Shown one piece after another: positions 32,588-42,067 of a stretch of 64,000 bases of DNA. How positions within the stretch are numbered: the first letter of the stretch is position 1; every line of letters begins with the position of its first letter. The notes beneath the pieces are model-generated. The model did not search any database, was not told the origin of the DNA, and saw only the letters and a list, made by a program, of their open reading frames with translations. Location of the stretch: positions 2,046,001 to 2,110,000 of the forward strand of contig OZ240213.1 of NCBI GenBank assembly GCA_965197555.1. The letters run 5' to 3'. Both the position numbers and the translations under genes were made by a program. The DNA is from G965197555 sp965197555 (GTDB taxonomy: Bacteria; Chloroflexota; Dehalococcoidia; Lucifugimonadales; UBA3495).

Positions 32588-34037
32588 TCAAATTCGTTTG
32601 CTCACTCGCTCGAGGGCATTCGATACACACTCTAATACCGCGATGTTTTCCGGCTGTAGCAGGTGCCTAGATGTCTTGGCGTTTCGGGGGGCATACAAAT
32701 ATCGGATAGCAGTGAAGGCATTTTGCGATTTTCTAAGGAATACGCGAAGGTCTTGAAATGTCCGCTCCCTACCTATGTTCTCTAATTCATCCTTGAATTC
32801 CTCATCGACAGACTTTTGTAGATCGGAAGGAAGGAAATCGAATAAGGCTAACAACTTATGATTCTCATACTCCTTTCTGAACGTTCCAGTATTTTTGAAC
32901 AGCAAATACTTTAAGAAGTATTCAGTGGCCAATGGAAGGAAAATCAAGGAGGAATAGAGGAACTCACTGCTTTCCTCGGACACTCCTACTCCGTGCAGCA
33001 AACGGTATGAGGACAGGGCGCTGTTGGCTAGGAACAGCACAAACTCTGGACTCGTAAAAGCCCGGATCTCAGTTTCCGCAGCAAGGCGAAGTTGTGCTTC
33101 TCTAAAAACCTTCTGTTGGGGGTCTTCTTCGAGGAATGTAATGGTTCCTGTTTCTTCTTCTCGCTGGATTACCTTCCCTCCGATCGATGTGGTGATTGCT
33201 ACTCTGGCGGTCACAGGTGCACCTGTGGGTTTGGTTGTAGACTTGACCTTGTCCAATCGTCCCATGCCATGGAGTATCAGTTCTTCGTTGCCCATCTCTG
33301 CACGGCGCCAAGTGACCACACCAAGTCCCGAACGCCAAGGTCCGGCAACAGTTTCGGTTCTCAACCGGTACTCTATCCGGACATTTCTGTCCTTGAGTGG
33401 CTGCAATATATCGGATGTGACGTCGTTGCAAATTAGTTCGGTATGAACAGTCCATTCCACTCGAGTCTCACTACATGTAGCCCAAGGCCCAACGTACTGG
33501 GAAATGTCACTTCCATCTATAATCAAGTCAAGGGCTCGATCATCACTACTTTTCTAACTCATTCCACGGTCTTCCAAAAACTCGTTCTCCACAGCGGGGC
33601 TTCATCGGCTCCTGTCCAGCCAACTGCTAATGGCCGTTTGATTGGCTAACTCCAGTCAGAAGGTCGACCCGACTGAACCAGTTTGGCCAGCGTTCGACGG
33701 GCCAATCCCAAGCCATCTAGGTGCGCTTGCGCGGTGTCTGCTGGTAGTTTCCCGTGGGCAATATCATTGCATGTCCTGTAAATGGACTCGGCGGTTTTCT
33801 CTTGATCCAATTCTTGTCTTCGCGGTCTTTTCTAATCAGGTCACGGGCTCGGCGAGAAAGCTGACCACCCTTCCCACGGGAGGCGTCAAGCTGGTACATC
33901 ATCTCCAGCGCAATCGCCAAGCCGATTATCTTGTCGAAGGCTGCATGTATTCCCGTACGAGACAGCGAAGAAGCAACCCGCGAGAGAGCTTATCAGTTAT
34001 CCAATCAACACCAAAAACTCCGGTACTCCTGGGCGGT
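32408..34037. repeat. Imperfect 30-bp direct repeats bracketing a 1.6-kb island
   Basis: Copies at 32408-32437 and 34008-34037 share ACACCAAAAAC, GGTACTC, TGG and GGT (24/30). They bracket the minus-strand gene 32588-33526 and could be att-like ends of a small insertion, or a repeated promoter/leader. Confidence 0.35.
32588..33526 (-). CDS. Unknown protein, possible C-terminal HEPN-like helical domain
   Basis: 312 residues on the minus strand, lower GC than flanking genes. The N-terminal 150 residues are beta-rich (VRIEYRLRTETVAGPWRSGL, ARVAITTSIGGKVIQREEE). The C-terminal half is helical with a hydrophobic start (LYSSLIFLPLATEYFLKYLL), NHKLLALFDFLPSDLQKSVDEEF and FLRKSQNAFTAIRYLYAP, reminiscent of HEPN/MNT-type helices but without a clear RxxxxH motif. 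Flanked by an imperfect direct repeat, so probably a small acquired island. Function not assigned. Confidence 0.5.
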   Translation of the reverse strand: MIIDGSDISQYVGPWATCSETRVEWTVHTELICNDVTSDILQPLKDRNVRIEYRLRTETVAGPWRSGLGVVTWRRAEMGNEELILHGMGRLDKVKSTTKPTGAPVTARVAITTSIGGKVIQREEETGTITFLEEDPQQKVFREAQLRLAAETEIRAFTSPEFVLFLANSALSSYRLLHGVGVSEESSEFLYSSLIFLPLATEYFLKYLLFKNTGTFRKEYENHKLLALFDFLPSDLQKSVDEEFKDELENIGRERTFQDLRVFLRKSQNAFTAIRYLYAPRNAKTSRHLLQPENIAVLECVSNALERVSKRI

Positions 34038-34313
34038 CGAATTGAACGATTAGGGAACTGAAAGGCCATAGTACCTGCAAAACTGGGTTGAACGGGTGGC
34101 AGACTTTAATTGGGTCTGTCCCAGTTTTGTTCTTATCTGACACGAGAGGGCGGGAGACGCTCGATCCCGGCTCTGGCCCATCAAGCCTCCGGCCTGCCAT
34201 GGTCGGAGACTTTGCCATCCCCTTCCGGCAGCGGCACGCCGCACCCTGTCAGCGGGTGAGTGGGCAGATCAGCCCCCATTTGCGTTGCTGCGCCCCTGCA
34301 ACGGCAAGAACGG
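33527..34313. other. Intergenic, no supported gene
   Basis: About 790 bp. Short frames on both strands have no recognisable features. A basic minus-strand frame at 33717-33920 is possible but unsupported by a ribosome site. Confidence 0.4.
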
Positions 34314-36695
34314 TCACGGCTCCAGCGTCTCGGCCTCCGCCATGCGGTAACCCACGGTGGGCAAGGCGAAGATGTAGGTGGGGTCGTCCGGGTCGTCGCC
34401 CAACTTGCGCCGCAGTCTCCGGACGATGTTCCGCACCGGCCCCGAGTCCCCGCCCTTGTCCGGCCCCCAGACCCGTTCCAGCAGGTGCTGGTGGGTCAGG
34501 GGAAGCCCGGCGTTGGCCGAGAGCTCCACCAGCATCCGGTACTCGGTGGCGGTGAGCGCCACCGGGTCTTCGGCCAGCGTCACCCGGCGCAGGGCGTAGT
34601 CCACGGTCAAATCTCCCCGCACGTAGGGCCGGGCGGGCTCCGTCAGCTCCGGCGCCGCCCGCTTGCGCAGGGCCGCCCGGATCCGGGCCGCCAGCTCCGT
34701 GGGAGAGAAGGGCTTGACCACGTAGTCGGCCGCTCCCTCGTCGAAGGCCCGGGCGATCACCTCGTCCTGGCCGTAGACCGACAGGAAGATGACCGGCACG
34801 TCGGCTATCTCCCGGATCTGCCCCATCAGCTCGATGCCGTCGGAGCCCGGCAGCACCAGGTCCAGCAGCGCCAGGCGGGGCGGCTCCTCCGCCATGAGCC
34901 GGGGCACATCCTCCGGGTCTCCGGTGACGACGGGGGCGTAGCCCGCCCGGGTCAGGGCGTCCCGCACGTAGCGCAGCGTCTGCGGGTCGTCGTCCACGCA
35001 CAGGATGCGCACCGGCTCCGGCTCCCTGCGCTGCCTTCGCCGGGGCCGCCTGGCGGCGCGCCTCGCGGGCTCGTCCACCGCCGGAAGGGTGAAGGTGAAC
35101 CGGCTGCCCAGGCCCGGCCCGTCGCTCTCGGCCCGGATGCGCCCCCCGTGGGCCTCCACGATCCCCTTGCAGATTGCCAGCCCCAGCCCGTACCCGCCCA
35201 GCTCCCGTACCCGCTCCTCCCCGTCCAGCTGCGAGAACTTGCGGAACAGATGGGGCAGATGCTCGGCGGGCACCCCCACCCCGTCGTCGGAAACCGAGAG
35301 GGCCACGTGGACCCCCTCCCGCGCGGCGGAGACCCGGATGGGGGACAGGTCGTGGGAGTGGCGGGCCGCGTTGGAGAGCAGGTTGGTCAGCACCTGGACC
35401 ACCCGCCGCCGGTCCGCCGTCACCCGGGGCAGACGCGCCGGCAGGTCGATGACCAGGTTGGCCCGGCCTCCCCCGCCCTGGAACCGGCTCCTGGCCTCGT
35501 CCACCAGGACGGTGACCTCCACCGGTTCCGGGGATACCGGCAGCGTCCCGGTCTCGATCCGCGCCACGTCCAGCAGGTCGCCGATCAGGTGGCGCATGCT
35601 CTCCGACTGGTCCCGGATGATCCGGAAGAACTGGGTCATCTCCGCCGGGTCCAGCTCGGAGGCATTCTCCAGCAGGGTGTCCGTCGATCCCTTGATGGCC
35701 GCCAGCGGGGTCCTGAGCTCGTGGCTCACCATCCCCAGGAACTCGGACCGCAGCCGCTCCAGGTCCTCCAGCGGCGTCAGGTCCTGTATGGTAATGACCA
35801 CCGACTCCACCTCCCCCTCCTTCGACAGGATGGGAGTGGCGTTGACCAGGGTGGTGACGCTGCGCCCGTCGGGGGCCTGGAGGACGATCTCCTCGGCCCG
35901 CACCGTCTCCCCGGTGACCAGGGTCTGGGCCAGGGGCAACTCCCGCAGGGAGACCTCCCGCCCATCGGCCCGCCAGTAGGTCAGCACCTCCAGCAACTGC
36001 TCCGCCGTCCCGCCCGGCTCGCACAGGCCGCTGACGATCCGCCTCGCCTCCCGGTTGATCGACACCGGGTTCCCCGTACTGGCGTCGAGGACCAGCACGC
36101 CCACCGGCGTGGTGTTCACCAGGGTCTCCAGGTCGGCCCGGGCCCGCTGCTCGTCGCGGTGGCGGCGGGCGTTGGCGATGACCAGCGCCGCCTGGGAGGC
36201 GAACATCACCAGGGTCTCCTCGTCCTCGGCGGTGAACTCGATCTCCTTCTCGCCCACATAGATGCCCCCGACACCCTCCCCCCGGTGACGGAGCGGCGCG
36301 GCCAGGAAGGGCAGGGGCGAGCTCACCGCCATCGGCGGGCGGAACTCTGGCAGGCCCAACTCCCTGGCGTAGCCGTGGAAGTCCCGCAGCCGCAGCGGTT
36401 CACCGATGCCGCTGAGCCGCTCGAAGAAGAGCATACCGTTGGGAAATTCGGCGAACTGCCGGCTCTCCTCGGGAGTCAGCCCGGAGTAGAGGAAGTCCTG
36501 TATCCGCCCCGCATCGTCCAGGAGGGTGATGACCCCGTAGCGGGCGCCGGTCAGCGACCGGGCGCTGTCCAGGACCCCCTGCAACACCGTCCCGAAGTCC
36601 AGGCTCTCGTTGATGCGCAGGCTGGCCTCGCTGAGGCGGGACAGCCGCTCCCGCAGGGCCTCGTTTTCCCGGGCCAGCTCACCGGCGTTTTCCAT
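34314..36695 (-). CDS. GAF-PAS histidine kinase fused to an OmpR-type response regulator
   Basis: 793 residues. Order: short coiled coil (1-25), GAF domain (about 25-180), PAS domain (about 185-310), HisKA with FLGMVSHELRTPLAAIKG (phospho-His near 324), HATPase_c with NLLSNAARHS, DDGVGVP and GYGLGLAICKGIVEAHGG (to about 545), a basic linker, receiver domain ILCVDDDPQTLRYV with phospho-acceptor Asp near 611 in LALLDLVLPGSDG and conserved VVKPFSP, and a C-terminal winged helix (LTATEYRMLVELSANAG, then RNIVRRLRRKLGDD). It is a soluble kinase and its DNA-binding output regulator in one chain, so sensing, phosphorelay and transcription need no partner. Ligand and targets unknown. Confidence 0.9.
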   Translation of the reverse strand: MENAGELARENEALRERLSRLSEASLRINESLDFGTVLQGVLDSARSLTGARYGVITLLDDAGRIQDFLYSGLTPEESRQFAEFPNGMLFFERLSGIGEPLRLRDFHGYARELGLPEFRPPMAVSSPLPFLAAPLRHRGEGVGGIYVGEKEIEFTAEDEETLVMFASQAALVIANARRHRDEQRARADLETLVNTTPVGVLVLDASTGNPVSINREARRIVSGLCEPGGTAEQLLEVLTYWRADGREVSLRELPLAQTLVTGETVRAEEIVLQAPDGRSVTTLVNATPILSKEGEVESVVITIQDLTPLEDLERLRSEFLGMVSHELRTPLAAIKGSTDTLLENASELDPAEMTQFFRIIRDQSESMRHLIGDLLDVARIETGTLPVSPEPVEVTVLVDEARSRFQGGGGRANLVIDLPARLPRVTADRRRVVQVLTNLLSNAARHSHDLSPIRVSAAREGVHVALSVSDDGVGVPAEHLPHLFRKFSQLDGEERVRELGGYGLGLAICKGIVEAHGGRIRAESDGPGLGSRFTFTLPAVDEPARRAARRPRRRQRREPEPVRILCVDDDPQTLRYVRDALTRAGYAPVVTGDPEDVPRLMAEEPPRLALLDLVLPGSDGIELMGQIREIADVPVIFLSVYGQDEVIARAFDEGAADYVVKPFSPTELAARIRAALRKRAAPELTEPARPYVRGDLTVDYALRRVTLAEDPVALTATEYRMLVELSANAGLPLTHQHLLERVWGPDKGGDSGPVRNIVRRLRRKLGDDPDDPTYIFALPTVGYRMAEAETLEP

Positions 36696-37058
36696 CCTCT
36701 CAACCTCTGTCCAGGTACGGACGGCCCGCGATCTCCCGGCCCACCGGGCCTCCGAAATGAGTGTATCAGCTTTGCCAAAATGTACACAGCAAAAATTGGT
36801 GGGACATTGGGGTGCTGAGTGGCAGGAATTCCACTGACTTTACACAACGTTCTATGTCACACTATCCGGCAACTTACCCCAACCTCCGGTGGGGAGGATT
36901 CACTTGACCTTCCGAATGCCAATAGTAGGAGTGGATATAGCAGTGGCTGACGGCCGGTTCCTACGCGACCCGGGCCACTCCCGGCCATCGGTTGGCGGCT
37001 TTTCGATTGGGGCCGCCGGGTAGATGGCAATGAATAACACAATCGGAGAACCAGCATC
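36696..37058. other. Intergenic, promoter region for the kinase on the minus strand
   Basis: No gene seen. It should contain the minus-strand promoter of the kinase; no consensus boxes were confidently placed. Confidence 0.4.
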
Positions 37059-37187
37059 ATGAACCACCGTCAACCCCTTGCCACCCTGTCTGCCCGGAGC
37101 GCCGCCATAATGGGCGCCCTGGCCGCCTGCCTATCCAGCCCCCCCCCCCCCGACTTTCGTCCTTCCGCAGACGTGGGAGTGGCATGA
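37059..37187 (+). CDS. Possible 42-residue peptide with lipobox-like motif
   Basis: Frame with GGAGAACC upstream of ATG 37059. It contains MGALAACLSS, which looks like a lipoprotein signal (LAAC), then a Pro run coded by a long C tract. Its TGA overlaps the ATG of the Fn3 protein. Could be a decayed signal peptide or a translational leader. Confidence 0.3.
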   Translation: MNHRQPLATLSARSAAIMGALAACLSSPPPPDFRPSADVGVA

Positions 37188-37704
37188 TGGGCACGGGGCA
37201 ACCCACACCGCTTCCCCTGTGGGCCGCCGCCCTGGCGACCCTGTTCGTGGCAGCAGCGCTGTTCTCCCTCTACGTCCATCCGGCCTACGCCCAGCAGGGC
37301 GAGGCACCCGCCCAGCCCACGGGCCTCGAAGCCACGGCGACCCACGACCAGGTAGTCCTCACCTGGGACGACCATGGCGACGACTCCATCACCGGCTACG
37401 TGATCCTGCGGCGCGTCCGCGTCAACGACACCGGGGGCGACTTCAGTGTATTGGTCGCGAACACGGAGAGCGCCGCCACCACCTACGCCGACAACACGGT
37501 GGCGGCCAGCACCACCTACACCTATCGCATCAAGGCCATCAACGAGCATGGGACCAGCGAGCGGTCCCGCTGGTCCCATATCGACACCCCGGCGGCCCCG
37601 TAGCGGGTATCAAGGACTGCGCTGCCGAGGGAGCCATCTGCACCGGAGACGGCAGGATTCTGTCCAACGAGTTGGTGCTGACCGTCTATGGGCCGCGGCA
37701 GTAG
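37184..37704 (+). CDS. Secreted fibronectin type III protein, probably frameshifted near its end
   Basis: The first 139 residues hold a signal peptide (ALATLFVAAALFSLYV, cleavage after AYA) and one Fn3 domain (QPTGLEATATHDQVVLTWDD, then YVILRRVRV and TYTYRIKAINEHGTS). This frame stops at 37603, but the adjacent frame continues with AGIKDCAAEGAICTGDG, then ILSNELVLTVYGP, to a stop at 37704. That tail is a familiar C-terminal block of such Fn3 proteins. One-base change in the CCCC near 37600 would join them. Exported, probably a surface or envelope protein. Confidence 0.6.
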
Positions 37705-37938
37705 ACCTGCCATCGCCCACAGCTCACCTCTCAGGGCAAAGGAAGAGCTTGCACGCATGGCAGAGGGGCGCGGCTGAAACGAAAAAGGGGTCCGCATACT
37801 CAGACTGGCAGGGCCGCCGTCCAATTCCCACTATGAAGGTCCGGCGTTGTAGCGGTCGAGGGACCCGCGCCGATGCCGAATCACCCGTGCTTCCGGCGGC
37901 AGAAAGAGCGGAACCTGACAGGAGAGGAAGCAGGCGAA

Positions 37939-38193
37939 ATGAGGCGGAAGCGTCCCTCGCGGTCCAGGGTGAAGCTCAACCCCGTCGCCGTGTGGGAACT
38001 GCTGGACCAACTGGGCATAACCCAGAAGGAGTTGGCCCGCCGCAGCGGGATTTCCGCCGGATACCTCTCACAACTGATTCGCGGGGAGCGCAGTCCCTCA
38101 GTGCGTACCCAGGGACGCTTGCAGCAGGCTCTGGGCGTGACCGACTGGGACCGGCTGTTCTTCATTGAACCCATTGAACCCGCCGGTGAGTAA
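37939..38193 (+). CDS. Small XRE-family HTH protein
   Basis: 84 residues from ATG 37939 (GGAAG upstream; a start at 37873 adds unlikely sequence). VWELLDQLGITQKELARRSG, then ISAGYLSQLIRGERSPS, is a textbook XRE HTH, followed by a helix (GRLQQALGV) and an acidic tail. Closely similar in motif to the fourth HTH of the protein at 40826-42067 (ISSGHLSQIMNGQRNPS), suggesting a common origin on this element. Probably a transcriptional regulator. Confidence 0.7.
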   Translation: MRRKRPSRSRVKLNPVAVWELLDQLGITQKELARRSGISAGYLSQLIRGERSPSVRTQGRLQQALGVTDWDRLFFIEPIEPAGE

Positions 38194-38505
38194 CGGCCGG
38201 TCCACCGGGACACCGCCGCACCGAAACGCAAAACGGGCCGCATATAGACCGGCGGGGAGTACACCGCGACGCGGCGTCCTCCCCCGGTTTTTCGCACCGG
38301 TCCAGCGCCCCGGTCTCACCGGCCCCGCCCCCGTTCCTGTTCCGAGTTTGGCGCTCCCTCGACGATGTAAAGGGGCGGGGAATCGGGCTTGGCGTTCCAT
38401 GTGTTAGTAGCAAGTTAAAAATGGGCGGAAGTAGCAAGATGGAACTGACCCACCCGGTAATGGTGGCATCATCCGCAGGGACTCTGCGGAGGTGCGTCAA
38501 ACACA

Positions 38506-39741
38506 TTGCTGAAGGTGGAAGAAGTGAAAGAGATCTACGAGATGAAAGGGGCGGGCCGTTCGATCCGGGGGATTGCCCAGGAGTTGGACGTGTCCCGCAA
38601 CACGGTGCGCCGGTACCTGAAGTCGCCTGAGGCCATGCGGCCCAGGCCCCGGCCGCCGCGGGGGTCGCGGCTGGACCCATACGCCGAGCATATCGACCGG
38701 CGTATGGGAGAGGGGTTGGAGAATTGCCGGGTGCTGGATCGGGAGGTTCGGGCCCTGGGGTACCAGGGCAGCTACTCGACGGTGGTGCAGTATGTGCGCC
38801 CGCGGCGGCAGCACAAACAGCCCGAAGCCACGATGCGGTTTGAGACGGCGCCCGGTGAGCAGGCCCAGGTCGACTGGGGCAGCTTGCCGTACATCGGCGA
38901 GGACGGGAAGCGACGCCGCGTCTGGGTGTTCGTGATGACGCTGGGCTGGTCTCGGGCCTGCTACCTGGAGTTGGTTCGCACGGCGGACACCGCCGCCTTC
39001 ATCCAGTGCCACGTCAACGCTTTCGAGTACCTGGGCGGCGTGCCGCGGCGCTGCCTGTACGACAATGCCAAGGTGATCACCTTGGGACGGGACGAGGAGA
39101 AACGGCCGGTGTGGAACCGGCGGATGCTGGACTTCGCCCTGCGGGTGGGCTTTGAGGCCAGGCTGTGCCAGCCCTACCGGGCCCAGACCAAGGGCAAGGT
39201 CGAGAGCGGAGTGAAGTACGTCCGGCGCAACATGTGGCCCAGCATGCGTTTCACCGACGACGCCGACCTGAACCGGCAGGGATTGGAGTGGTGCGACGTG
39301 GTGGCCAACCGCCGGATCCACGGGACGACCCACCGGGTCCCTGGGGAGATGCTGGACGAGGAGCGGGCCCATCTGGGGAAACTGCCGGACCGCGCCACCC
39401 TGGCTCCGCACCTCAGGGAGGACCGGAAGGTGGCCCGGGACTGCTTCATCAGCTGGGAAGGCTCCCGCTACGGCGTCCATTGGAAATGGGTGGGAAGGAC
39501 GGTGCAGGTGGGACAGCGGCTGGGCACAGTGGAGATCTGGTCCGGCAGTGAGCGCATCGCGGTGCATCCCCGGGCTCAGCAGGCGGGGCAGCGCTTCATT
39601 CTCCCCGGCCAGTGGCAGGGACTGCCCAAGGGAAATGGCCGGCCCCTCCGCGAGGCGGTGGCTGTGCAGATACCCGCCGGTGAGGTGGAACGCCGCTCTC
39701 TGGACGTGTACGAGCTGGCTGCCCTGGGAGGTGCAAGGTGA
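38506..39741 (+). CDS. istA: IS21 transposase IstA
   Basis: 411 residues from a TTG start giving the usual MLKVEEV opening, with GGAGG upstream. N-terminal HTH (GRSIRGIAQELDVSRNTVRR), then DDE integrase core: AQVDWGSLPYI (first Asp), CLYDNAKVI (second Asp) and QTKGKVESGVKYVRR (Glu). The C-terminal part is the beta-barrel-like region. Cuts and joins the IS ends. The stop overlaps the istB start. Confidence 0.92.
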   Translation: MLKVEEVKEIYEMKGAGRSIRGIAQELDVSRNTVRRYLKSPEAMRPRPRPPRGSRLDPYAEHIDRRMGEGLENCRVLDREVRALGYQGSYSTVVQYVRPRRQHKQPEATMRFETAPGEQAQVDWGSLPYIGEDGKRRRVWVFVMTLGWSRACYLELVRTADTAAFIQCHVNAFEYLGGVPRRCLYDNAKVITLGRDEEKRPVWNRRMLDFALRVGFEARLCQPYRAQTKGKVESGVKYVRRNMWPSMRFTDDADLNRQGLEWCDVVANRRIHGTTHRVPGEMLDEERAHLGKLPDRATLAPHLREDRKVARDCFISWEGSRYGVHWKWVGRTVQVGQRLGTVEIWSGSERIAVHPRAQQAGQRFILPGQWQGLPKGNGRPLREAVAVQIPAGEVERRSLDVYELAALGGAR

Positions 39742-40544
39742 TCGCGCTGGAACAGGCGCGAAAGCACCTGGATACCCTGGGATTGAAACAGGCCGTCGAG
39801 GCCCTGGACAACTCCCTGGACGCCGCCGCCAGCAGAGAGCTGACCTACCCTGAGATGCTGGCCGACCTCCTGGGAGTGGAGGTGTCCGCCCGCAAGGAGC
39901 GCTATCTGGCTACCAAGACGAAAATGGCCCATCTGCCCTTCCAGCGCACCTTGGAGCAATTCGACTTCGCCTTCCAGCCCTCCATCGACGAGCGCCACGT
40001 CAGGGAACTGGCCGGTCTGGCCTTCGTCGCCGAGGCCAGCAACATCCTGCTGCTGGGTCCGCCCGGCGTGGGCAAGACCCATCTGGCCGTGGCTCTGGCC
40101 CTCAGGGCCATCGAGAACGGCCAGGGAGCCTACTTCGTCCGCGCCTACGACCTGATGGAGGACCTGAGAAAGGCGCGGATCGAGCACAACCTGGACCGGA
40201 GGATGCGAATTTACCTGTCGCCAAAAGTGCTGGTGGTGGACGAGTTCGGCATCTGGCCCTACGACCGGGAGGCGGCCACCGCCTTCTTCACGCTGGTGTC
40301 GGCCCGGTACGAGCGGGGCAGCATCATCCTGACATCGAACAAGGGTTTCGGCGAGTGGGGGGAACTGCTCGGCGACACGGTCATCGCCTCGGCGGTGCTG
40401 GACCGGCTGCTGCACCACAGCCACGTGCTCAACATCCGCGGGGAGAGCTTCAGGCTCAGGGAGAAACGCCAAGCGGGGCTCTTCCCTTCGCAACAGCATC
40501 TCGCCGCTTCGCCGGAGGAGGCCGGCGACAACTACGCGGACTGA
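39738..40544 (+). CDS. istB: IS21 transposition helper ATPase IstB
   Basis: 268 residues, GTG start overlapping the istA stop. DnaC/IstB AAA+ ATPase: Walker A LLLGPPGVGKTHLAVAL, Walker B VLVVDEFGIWPYDR, sensor ILTSNKGFGEW and arginine-finger region LDRLLHHS. Selects target DNA and activates IstA. Full length. Confidence 0.92.
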   Translation: MIALEQARKHLDTLGLKQAVEALDNSLDAAASRELTYPEMLADLLGVEVSARKERYLATKTKMAHLPFQRTLEQFDFAFQPSIDERHVRELAGLAFVAEASNILLLGPPGVGKTHLAVALALRAIENGQGAYFVRAYDLMEDLRKARIEHNLDRRMRIYLSPKVLVVDEFGIWPYDREAATAFFTLVSARYERGSIILTSNKGFGEWGELLGDTVIASAVLDRLLHHSHVLNIRGESFRLREKRQAGLFPSQQHLAASPEEAGDNYAD

Positions 40545-40825
40545 CAAAGTCGCAGACCAAAACCAGGTGGGGCAATCTTAAGTTGCTACAAAAAGCGGCA
40601 CGAGTGTGGAGGTAGCTCAGCCCTGAACCGGCGACCCCGAGGAACCAGACGGGTGGGTCAACTCAAGTTTGCTACAACCGGGTCCATTCCAAGTTGCTAT
40701 TGACACATGTGGGGCCGCCCGGGTCCCCGGCCAGGACCGCCGAGACCGCTGGCGCCAAATCTCGTGTCCGGTAGGGGGACAGGCGGTTGGCGTCGCGCCC
40801 GTGGCCGCCTGTTCTCTGGTCGCGC

Positions 40826-42067
40826 TCAGGCCCCGGTCCGGTCCTCGCCGGGACCGGAGCCGGACGGCTCCGGCTGGGTCAACATCCGGCCATAGCCCCG
40901 CTCGTCCACTAGGTGGGTCACCGACACCTGCCCCCGGCTGTCGTATCCGGCGCGGTAGGCGTATTCCACCTCGGCCCCCCAGGGCACCCGGCCGCCGATG
41001 CGCACGGTGCCGCCGCCAGGGTGGTTGCCACCGGCCCCAGGCCCACCGGCGCCGCGCACCACCACGCCGTTGCGGGAACCCTTCTTCCAGGCCATCACCT
41101 TGACCTCGGCGGGCACCACCAGCTCCGCCGCCGAGGGCCGGAACAGGACCCTGTGCAGCTTCGCCAGCACCTCTCCCGACGGGTTTCGCTGGCCGTTCAT
41201 GATCTGGGACAAATGACCGGAGCTGATGCCTGCCCGCCTGGCGACCTCGTTCTGGGTCAGGTCGTGGGCATCCATGCGCTCCCAAAGTGCTCGCGGGTCC
41301 ACGCTGCGGGGCTGGGCTGGCTCGATCCTGGCCGGACCGTCCAGCGCCTCTTCCACCTGCGCCTGTACCGCCGGGCTCATGTTTCGCTGGCCCCGCGACA
41401 CCTGGACCATGTACCCGTAACTCACCCCCACGTGTTCCGCCAGGCCCCTCAGGCTAAAGCCCAGCTCCCTAGCCCGCTCCCGGATGTAGCTGCTCTCCCC
41501 CTGGATTGGGCCATCGTGCCGGTTGGCGCAACTGGCGGGCGCGATCTCCACCGGACCGCCCAGCGCCCTCTCGACCTGCGCCTGGAGCGTGGGGCTCATG
41601 TTCTTCCGGCCCCTTGCCACCTCCGACATGTAGCCGACCGACACCCCGACCCGGTGGGCCAGTTCCTTCTGGGTGAGGCCCAACTCCCGGGCGCGCTCCC
41701 GGATGCAGGTGCTCTCCCCCTGCACGAGGCCGCCCTGGCGGTAAACGACGCCCTGCCCCGGCACCCCGCCCAGCACTGCCATAGCCCTCTCCCGCAGCAT
41801 GGGAGTCCAGGGCCGGCGCCCGCTGGCAACCGAGGACAGGTAGCCGTAGTTCACGCCCATCCGGTCCGCCAGTTCCTTCAGGTTGAGGCCGTGGCGCCGT
41901 GCGGCAGCCCGGAGCTCGCTCTCGGGTTTGCCCCTGGTCTGCCCTTGTTCCGCCGCCACGGCCTGTGTTCCCGTGGCCTTCACAGTGTTGGCCTGGTCCT
42001 TGTGGTCGAACCGGGTGGCAGTGCTGTTGATGGTCTTCGCCTTGTGGATGTTGGTAGTCGCCTTCAT
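40826..42067 (-). CDS. Regulator with four tandem XRE helix-turn-helix domains
   Basis: 413 residues from ATG 42067 with GGAGGAAG upstream. Four successive XRE HTH units are visible: 50-101 (LNLKELADRMGVNYGYLSSV), 120-171 (LTQKELAHRVGVSVGYMSEV), 192-243 (FSLRGLAEHVGVSYGYMVQV) and 259-309 (LTQNEVARRAGISSGHLSQI). Units two and three are nearly identical in layout (ESTCIRERARELG versus ESSYIRERARELG), indicating internal duplication. A 100-residue C-terminal part is Gly-rich and then beta-like. A protein with four DNA-binding units in one chain should bind a multi-site operator; see the four-half-site palindrome at 46030-46084. Divergent from the transfer genes. Natural ligand unknown. Confidence 0.85.
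   Translation of the reverse strand: MKATTNIHKAKTINSTATRFDHKDQANTVKATGTQAVAAEQGQTRGKPESELRAAARRHGLNLKELADRMGVNYGYLSSVASGRRPWTPMLRERAMAVLGGVPGQGVVYRQGGLVQGESTCIRERARELGLTQKELAHRVGVSVGYMSEVARGRKNMSPTLQAQVERALGGPVEIAPASCANRHDGPIQGESSYIRERARELGFSLRGLAEHVGVSYGYMVQVSRGQRNMSPAVQAQVEEALDGPARIEPAQPRSVDPRALWERMDAHDLTQNEVARRAGISSGHLSQIMNGQRNPSGEVLAKLHRVLFRPSAAELVVPAEVKVMAWKKGSRNGVVVRGAGGPGAGGNHPGGGTVRIGGRVPWGAEVEYAYRAGYDSRGQVSVTHLVDERGYGRMLTQPEPSGSGPGEDRTGA

Larger units (their letters stand above)
38402..40705 (+). mobile_element. IS21-family insertion sequence, complete
   Basis: Outer ends are TGTTAGTAGCAAGTT (38402) and, on the minus strand from 40705, TGTCAATAGCAACTT. Further internal GTAGCAA...GACCCACCC repeats lie near both ends (about 38430 and 40650), as usual in IS21. 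The element carries istA and istB and is flanked on both sides by CATG, a 4-bp target duplication (38398-38401 and 40706-40709). It appears intact and recently inserted. Confidence 0.88.

Noticed and set aside
34260..36818. 852-codon plus-strand frame
   Set aside because: Antisense shadow of the kinase-regulator gene, which has complete conserved motifs; the shadow is Arg/Pro/Gly/His-rich.
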